Assembly: GCF_003584165.1 (NCBI RefSeq)
Contig: NZ_QXFJ01000011.1
Coordinates: forward strand, 62,001 to 126,000
Source of the DNA: Flagellimonas aequoris
Lineage (GTDB): Bacteria > Bacteroidota > Bacteroidia > Flavobacteriales > Flavobacteriaceae
DNA: 64,000 nucleotides
Direction: 5' to 3'
How positions within the stretch are numbered: the first letter of the stretch is position 1; every line of letters starts with the position of its first letter. The position numbers were made by a program, and so were the translations under genes. Positions 27,601 through 36,600 of the stretch are shown here, one piece after another. The notes beneath the pieces were generated by a model that made no database searches, was not told where the DNA came from, and was given only the letters and a program-made list of their open reading frames with translations.

Positions 27601-30600
27601 CCGCTGCCGACTTTAATGCAACCTCAACAACAGATGTGTTGTGTTATGGTGAAGCAACCGGAACTATAAATTTCAATTTGGTAAACAGCAATGGATACCA
27701 ACTTACCTATTATTTATTTGATGCCACAGGTTTCGATGAGAACAATTATAACTATGCCAATGCTTTGGCAACCAATGCCTCTGGAAACTTCCCTGGATTG
27801 ACCAGTGGTGACTACGTGGTGGTGATCAACCAAAGAAAAGGAAGTGCTTCCTGTGATTATTTTGAATATCATACCATATCTGCCCCTTCTTTTGCTTTGG
27901 ACGCGGATGCTGTTTTGATTCAGGGGTATACCTGTTTGCAAGATGGCATTATTGAAGCCCAGAATGTGACAGGAGGAACCTCCCCTTACCAATATAGTAT
28001 TGATGGTGTCACCTTTGGTGCCTCCCCAACGTTCCCTAACTTGACCGATGGAACGTATTCCATCACCGTTAGGGATGATAATGGATGTACCTTTGTTACC
28101 AACTCCATCACTATCGATCCTTTGGATCCGCCAACCGATTTGAGCTTTTCTGCCACCAATCCACTTTGTCCTACTTTCGTTTCGGATGTAACGGTAACAC
28201 CTACTGGTGGTACCCCTGGCTTGGTTTACGAGATCATTTCTCCTGCCGGAAGCGCAGTGAACAATGGAAACAATGCAACCTTTGCCGGTTTGTCCCCAGG
28301 AACGTATCTGTTCAGGGTTACCGATGCAAACGGTTGTGTTTATGACGAATCATTCACCATAGACCCAGTTACCGAAATCTCGGTGGTGGGCCAATTGGTG
28401 AGCAATATTACCTGCTTTGGGGCAAGTGATGGGGAAATCCTATACACCGTAGCCAGCTTTAATACTGATTATGACTACACGGTAACCGGTCCGGCCAACT
28501 TCTCAGGAAGTGCACAGACCAATGGAACCATTTCTTTGACCGGTTTGGCCGAAGGGACCTATACCATTAGCGTTACCGATAACTTTACCAACTGTACCGA
28601 CACAACCAATGTAACCATTGCGGCTCCACCAGCGGCTATTACGGCTCCTGTAACCGTGAACCAGCCAACGTGTTTGGCCAATGGCGATGCCACTATTGTG
28701 GCCTCGGGAGGATGGGGAAGTTACACCTATGAAATCACATCGGCTCCAGCCGGTTACGTGCTTACAGGACCGCAATCCAATGGATTGTTTGCTAATTTGA
28801 ATATTGGAGGAACCTATACCTTCACCGTTACCGATGCCAATGGATGTGTGCTCACGGATACCTTTGATATTGTTCCGGCCGTGGCTCCTGTGTTGGCCAT
28901 TGTTCCCAATGATATTTGTTATGATGATGCTGTTGGATTGACCCTTACTGCCAATGTAACTTCAGGAGGTGATGGCAATTATGAATACAGCTTGAATGGT
29001 GGTCCGTATGGAAGCAGTAATGTGTTCACAGGACTAGGACCTGGCACCTACACCATCGCCGTTAGGGATGGCAATGACTGTACCGATACCGAAACCATTA
29101 CCATTGATCCCGAGTTAAGTGTGGTAGCGTCTGCTCCAAATATTACCGCTTGCACCACCGATACCGATGTGACCATTACCGCCGCTGGTGGCGATGGAAA
29201 CTATGTATACGCTGTAGTGGCCAATGGGGTTACGCCTGTTGCAGGTGACTTTTCAACCACCAACCCAATATCAGTTACTGGTGCAGGTGATTATGATGTA
29301 TATGTTAGGGATAATGGCGGTGCTTCAGGGTATTGCGAAGCCTCCTATGATATCACCATTACGCAAGATCCTCCTCTGGTGATTTCCGTTACCGATACGG
29401 GTATTCTTTGTAGTGGTGAATCCCAAGCACAGATTACCATTACGGCATCTGGCGGAGAGGCCCCATATATGTACAGCATCAACAATGGTGCTACCTATCA
29501 ACCTTCCAATACGTTTGTGAACCAGCCTGCTGGCAGCTACAATATCAGGGTCAGGGATGCCAACAACTGTGAGGTAACCCAAATCTATACCATTACAGAA
29601 CCTTTGACGCTATCGGCTTCCGCCGCAGTGACCGCTCTTGCGGAATGTTACCCTGGTATGGGCGCCGAGGTGAGGATTACCAATGCTATTGGGGGTACCG
29701 CTCCTTACGAATACAGTTTTGATGGTGGTTCCACCTATGGTGCTAGTTCCATTGGGTACCTGCTTCCTGGTACACACACCCTTTACATTAGGGATGCCAA
29801 TCTGTGTAGTTATCCTATGACGGTAACCATTGACCCGGAACCAACCCCTCCAACTGCTACTACTTCTATTGACTATGAGTGTGATGGCGAAGGAACCATT
29901 ACGGTGACTCCAAGCAGCACCGATTTCGATTACACATACGAAATAGATGGCAACCCCAACACGCCCGACACATCCAATATTTTTTCTGATGTGGCTGTTG
30001 GCAGCCATACCATTACAGTAAACTATACCAGCAATATAGCACCATCACCCAGTGTGTTGTTATTGGAAACCTTTGGAACCGGTCCAAATACCAGTATCCC
30101 AGAGGTAGATCCCGCCTATTGCTACGAACCTCAAAATGGTGCCGTGAACTCATGTGGTTGGGGTATTGACACCCACATTCAGGATGGCGAATATTCCGTG
30201 ACCCAGACCATTGTAAATCCTTATGGTACCTGGAGGAATCCAAATGATCACTCTGGCTTGGCCAACGGTCGATTCTTGGCTATGAACGTGGGCGGTGCTG
30301 TGGGCCCCAATGGAATCATTTACGCCAAAAGAAATATTGAAGTGGTTCCCAACAGGGACATTACTATTTCCCTTTGGGCATTCAACTTACTAAGAACGGG
30401 AACCAGTGGTGCCGATCCTGATATCGACATTCAATTGGTAGATGGTGGCGGAACCGTTATTGCGAGCACTACCACAGGAAATGTTCCCAAAAACAACGAT
30501 GCCAACGATTGGCAAAACTACACAGTGACCCTTAACCCGGGAGCCAATAACAATCTTGACATCGTAATAAGAACCAATTCTGCCGTAACGGGTGGAAACG

Positions 30601-33600
30601 ATATCGCCATAGATGATATTGAAGCTTTCCAAACCCCAGAAGTTTGTACAGATTCTTTGACTCTGAACGTAACCGTGGAAGATGGTCATGCTTTTGATGC
30701 TGCCATTACCAACTTCACCAATCTTACTTGTAACGGTGCGGCTGATGGTTCAATCACTTTTGAAGCTGAAAACTTTGATCCGGCCACCGGATTTACCTAT
30801 CAAGTGGATGGAGGTGCTGTTTCTACGGCTCAATTTGCCAGCCCTATTACGGTAAATGGTCTTGCCGCCGGCAACCATACCATCACCATTGTAGATCTTA
30901 GAGATCCTGCGTGTTCCGTGGTGCTCAACCAAACGTTGACCGAACCTGCGGTATTGGATGTTACGGCCTCCATTACTACCCAACTGACCTGTACCAACGG
31001 AGGAGCTGTCATTACGGCTGCTGCCACAGGGGGTACGCCAACCTATCAATACCAATTGGAAGATGGTGTTGGCGGTATTTTGGTGGCCTTCCAATCATCA
31101 ACCGTTTTCAACGGCCTTACTGCAGGTGATTATGTGGTAAGGGCAAGGGATACCAATCTGTGCGAGGATGTTATGACTGTGATGACCGTAGTGGCCCCGA
31201 CACCCATCGTGTTCACATCGACCCCAACAGCATGTTATAGCGGGAATAATGACGGAAGCATTCAAGTGGATGTGACCAGTGGAAACGGAAACTATCAATT
31301 TAGCTTGAACGGAGGCCCTTGGATGACCCCAACGCCTGCAACCGGAACCACTTATACTTTCGGAAATCTGACTGCTGGCACTTACACCATAGATGTTCGT
31401 GATCAATACGGATGTCTTGGTGTACAACAGAACGTGACCATCGTGGATGCGTTGGTTGCCCAAGTGCAAGTAGTGGACGTTTCCTCTTGTGCGGATGGAA
31501 GCATCACTGTAACTGCTTCAGGTGGATCGCCCACTTTGCAATACGCATTTGTATTGACGGGAGGTGACCCGACCGGTTTGTTTGCCGCATCCAACGTATA
31601 TGCCGTAACTACTGGTAATGATGGTACCTATGATGTGTACGTAAGGGATAATTCGGCCACTAGTCCCTATTGTGAATATATGGAAACGGTGACCGTTAAT
31701 CCTGGAGTGCCATTGACCATGACGGCCACACCAACAGATCCGCAGTGTCATGACGGTACAGGCTCTATTTTTGTGGACATCACATCAGGTTTGGCTCCAT
31801 ACACTATCCAGATTATCGATTTGGACAATGGTGGTGCGTCCAACCAAACCAATACCAATGTACTGGCTTCAACCAGAACGTATTACAACCTAATGCCGGG
31901 CAACTATACCATTAATGTTACCGATGCTGCTGGTTGTACCGTGACCGATACACAAACCATCAATAATCCCGATGAACTTACAGGTGTGGTTTCTGGAATT
32001 ACACCCCCAACCTGTACTGGCTTAGCAAGTGATTTTGGTTTTGGCTTCTCCGGATACCCTACAACTTTAGGCACCATTGAGTTTAGTGCTGATGGTGGTA
32101 CCACTTGGATCGGGGATAATTCCAATCCTGGTGTATCCGATCAATTCACAGGTTATAATTCAGGTGATACCGTATATCCTTCCATGAGAACCGTGGACGG
32201 ATTGGGTAACACGCTCTGTCAAACGGATTTGCCTCCATTCATCATTCCATATCCATTGGATGATCTGGACATTACCATTTCTGCTTTGGTGGTAAATTGT
32301 AATGAACTACAGGTAACCGTACAAGGTTCTGAAGGTTCTCCCGGATATGATTATGCCTACTCGGATGATCCGGCAAACTTTAACCCTGCAACCGCAACCT
32401 GGTTTGCCGGTGGAAGTGTTGACAATTTGGGCAACCCAGTTACCGCAGGATATGGTATGTATCAATGGACAGGCTTGGTTCCCGGGAGAACATATGTTTT
32501 CTACGTAAGGGATAGTGGCGGTTGTGTTAGACAAAGTAATGTGAATGTCAATGATTTGATTACCGTTCCTTTGGAAATCACCTCGACCATCACTCCAAGT
32601 TGTTTTGGTTTGAGCAACGGAAGCATTACCTATACCGTAACCGATAACCAAGCTCCATTTGAAACACAATTCAGATGGAACTTCTACGATATGAGTTCTG
32701 GTTCCCCTGTTTTGGTAAGCAGTAGTGGCATTGTTCCCTATGCTTCCCCACAAGATATTACCCTAACAGGACTACCTGCAGGAAACTACTATATTGAAGT
32801 AATTGAGGTTGATGGAAGCAATGTTGACAGTTGTGTGGGAGCCACTGAAAATGAACTATTGGAGGAATTGGACCCATTATCTGGAACACCTATGGTCCTA
32901 CAGAATATTAGTTGTAATGCCCCTGGTCTGATTCAAATCCAAAACCCACTTGGCGGTGGAGGCATTTATACCTACACCGTAACTGGGCCTGCCGGATTTA
33001 CTACCATAACCGCAACTACCGACAACCCTATTGAGATACCTGCCAATTCACCTGCCGGAAACTATGATGTGACCATGCAAGACCAATTTGGTTGTGGGGT
33101 GAATTTGGGCACGGTTCCATTGACCTTGACCCCAAATCCAACTATTGACAGCGTTGTAATTGACAATTGTGCCACTCCGATCACGGTGACCATCAATGCC
33201 ACCAGCGCCGCTGCCCAAATCTTCTATTCTTTGGATGGTGGGGCTACTTATGTGGACAATGGCGGGGTATTCAATAATGTGGCCCCAGGCTCCTACAATG
33301 TTGCTATCATCGACAGCAACGGATGTATGGATACGGATACCATTGTAGTACATGCTCCATTGGAGTTCACTGCGATCCAAACCGTTGCATTGGATTGTGA
33401 GCCAGGCTCCGCTGCCAATGCTGAAATTGAAATAACCGTAATTGCCGGATCAGGAAATTACGAGTACATGATTGATGGTCCGGGAACGAACGATCAGGCT
33501 AGGACTGTGCTTCCATCCAATCCATTTACGTGGACGAATGCCGCCGCCGCCGGTAGCTATAGCGTTATCGTATTTGATATGGGAACCGCTCCACCAAACT

Positions 33601-36600
33601 GTTCCAAGACCATTACCATTGACGTACCCGATGCACCCCTACCTTCCTTTACGGAAACCCATATGGACGTTACCTGTAATGGAGGAAGCGATGGTAGTAT
33701 CACCCTGCACGAAGTGGATAATGGTGTAGGTCCACTGACATTTACCTTAAGTCCAATGCCAGCGGGGGCTGTATTGAACGGTACCACTTTTGAAAACCTT
33801 CCTGCGGGCACTTATAGTGTTCGCGGTGTGGGCACCAATAGCTGTTTTGATGATATTTTCAATATCATCATTGGCGAGCCTGCAACTATTGTGGTTCCTG
33901 CTCCAACGGTTGTTGAATTCGGATGTACTGCCGGGAACAATACCAACAACGCCACGATTACTGTGGATACTGCTTCCATCACTGGAGGTAGTGGAACTTA
34001 TGTCATCTATGAGTTTATCAACGATGCCGGTTCTGTGGTAGTGCAGTCAGGAAGCAACCCTGTTTATACGGAAACCAACATCAATGGTGGCAGCTATACC
34101 ATCAATGTATATGATGAAAATGGCTGTTTGGGCACAACTACAGCGGTAATTGCTCCGTTTGATAGTTTGGATTCTGCCAATATTGTTGTGGATGCCGTTG
34201 CTACTTGTGTAACGGGTGAAGATATTACCATTACGGCCATCGGTTCCATCACCAACTCAACTACGGACCCTGCAAATTATGAGTTCAGGGAGTTGCCTTC
34301 TGGCACTTTCCAGGCATCTGGAAGCTTTACGGGTCTATCTGTTGGTGTTCATACCTTTGAGGTGAGAAACACGGTTACAGGATGTATCCTTACCGTTTCC
34401 CACGAAGTGGCCGACCCAGAAATACTGGATCTACTCGTTGTGGGTACCACCAACATCACTTGTTATGGTGATACGGATGGCACCGTGGAATTGAACTTGG
34501 TGGATGCATCCAATGTGACCTACCCAAGCGCAACCAGCTATACCTTGTATTACGACATTAACCATACGCCGACCAACTTGGCCGATGACGTAGTGACCAC
34601 TGGATCTGATGCCGATGGAAGCTTTACCATCACCGGTCTTGCGGCAGGTACGTATTATATAGAAGTAACCGATACCAACCCTCCGGGTTCTGCTTGTGTG
34701 TACAGCGAATCGTTCAACATTGCCGGTCCTGCTGCGGCCATTGCCGGTGCAAGGGTAGTAACCGATATTACCTGTGTGGGTAACGATGGGGCTATCCAGG
34801 TGACCAATGTAACTGGAGGATGGGGTGGATATTCCTACTATGTCGGTACCAGCAGTCCAACAGGTCCTGGCGACTATGTGGCCAGCCCTAGCTTTACAGG
34901 ATTGGCAGCGGGAACTTATGAGATATGGGTTATTGATTCAAGTGGATGTGAGCAGTTGATAGACACTGTTTCCTTGGCCAATCCAACCCCGATTACCGCT
35001 ACATTACAGATCAACCAAGAAAATTGTACCAATCTTCAAGGTGAAATCGAAGTGGTAGGAACCGCAGGTGGTCAAGGTAGTAACTATACCTATCAGTTGA
35101 TCCGAAATGGTTCCAATGTGGGATCCCCACAGACTAGCCCCACATTCTCAGGTTTGGGTGCTGGATCTTATGAAGTATTGATTGCCGATCAGTGGACTTG
35201 TACCACCACCATTGGACCTGTAGTGCTGACGAACGCCATGACGGCCAATGCCACCGTGGTCAAACCTATTGATTGTACCGTAAACCCAGGTGGACAGATT
35301 ACCATCAATGTCAGTGGAGGTTCTTCAAACTTGACCTTTGATGTGGTTTACCCCGATGGGGTCACTACCGCTAGCAATGCTACTGGAGTGTTCACCGGAC
35401 TTATCCAGCCAGGTGTTTATACCTTCACCATTACGGACAATGATACGGCTACGCCTTGTACCTTTGTGGTTACCCAAGAATTGGATGACAAGGTTGATCC
35501 TATAATCGATGACGTACTAATTGATGATGTAAACTGTAATGGCGGTTCTGACGGAAGTTTGACCGTAGTATTGGATCCTGCCACCATAGTAGATCCCGTA
35601 TACACCTATGAGCTTTACAGAATGTCAAATCTAGGAACACCATACCGATTTGCACAGTCCAGCCCAGTGTTCGATAATCTTCCTGCGGACAGCTACCGCG
35701 TAAGGGTGATTTCATCCAGGGCCTGTGAGGATACCTTCGATGTTACTGTGGGACAACCCGCCCCATTGACAGCTTCTGCGGTGGCCACGGACTTTGTTTG
35801 TAATCCAAACAATGCAGTAAACACTTCAACCATTACCATTAGCCCGGTTGGTGGAACAGGACCTTATTTCTACAGTAGGGATAATGTGAATTTCCAATCC
35901 TCAAACTCGATTCCTGTAGTGGATACGGGCGTTGATCAAAACATTACCCTATATGTGAGGGATAGCAATGGTTGTACTACCACAACCTCTGTGATGATAC
36001 CGACCATCAACAAATTTAGTGTTGCGGTAACCCAGACTACAGCGATCAGTTGTGCCAATTTTGAAGAAGTGTTGTTAACTGTTACGGATAATGGTGATGT
36101 GACCAATACCTACACCTTTGAGTTGTTGCCTGTTGGTAATACCTATGGAACATTGACCGGAACTCCTACGAGTACTACGGCCACCTTCGAGTTGAATGCG
36201 CCTGGAACCTATACGTTCAGGGTTACGGATAATACTACGGGTTGTTACGTAACAACAGTTGCCTATACCATTCCACCTTACGATACCATAGACGTTACAG
36301 CAACGGCTACTTCTCCTGCCATGTGTTTTGGAGATGCGGGTACTTTGGAAATCAATATTACCGGTTATACAGGTGCTTATGACTATGAAGTGTTCATGGC
36401 CAATGGAACCACAACAGGTATTGTTGGAAGTGGAAATACCTCTACCAACCCATTGAGCATCACAGACCCTGCGTTGGTAGGTGGAAACTACTTTGTACGT
36501 GTAACCGAAACCGGTTATCCATTCTGTGCCGAGGATTCCAATACTATTACCATTGTGTCACCGAGCAGCCCATTGGCATTTGTTCCACAACAAGTGGCCA

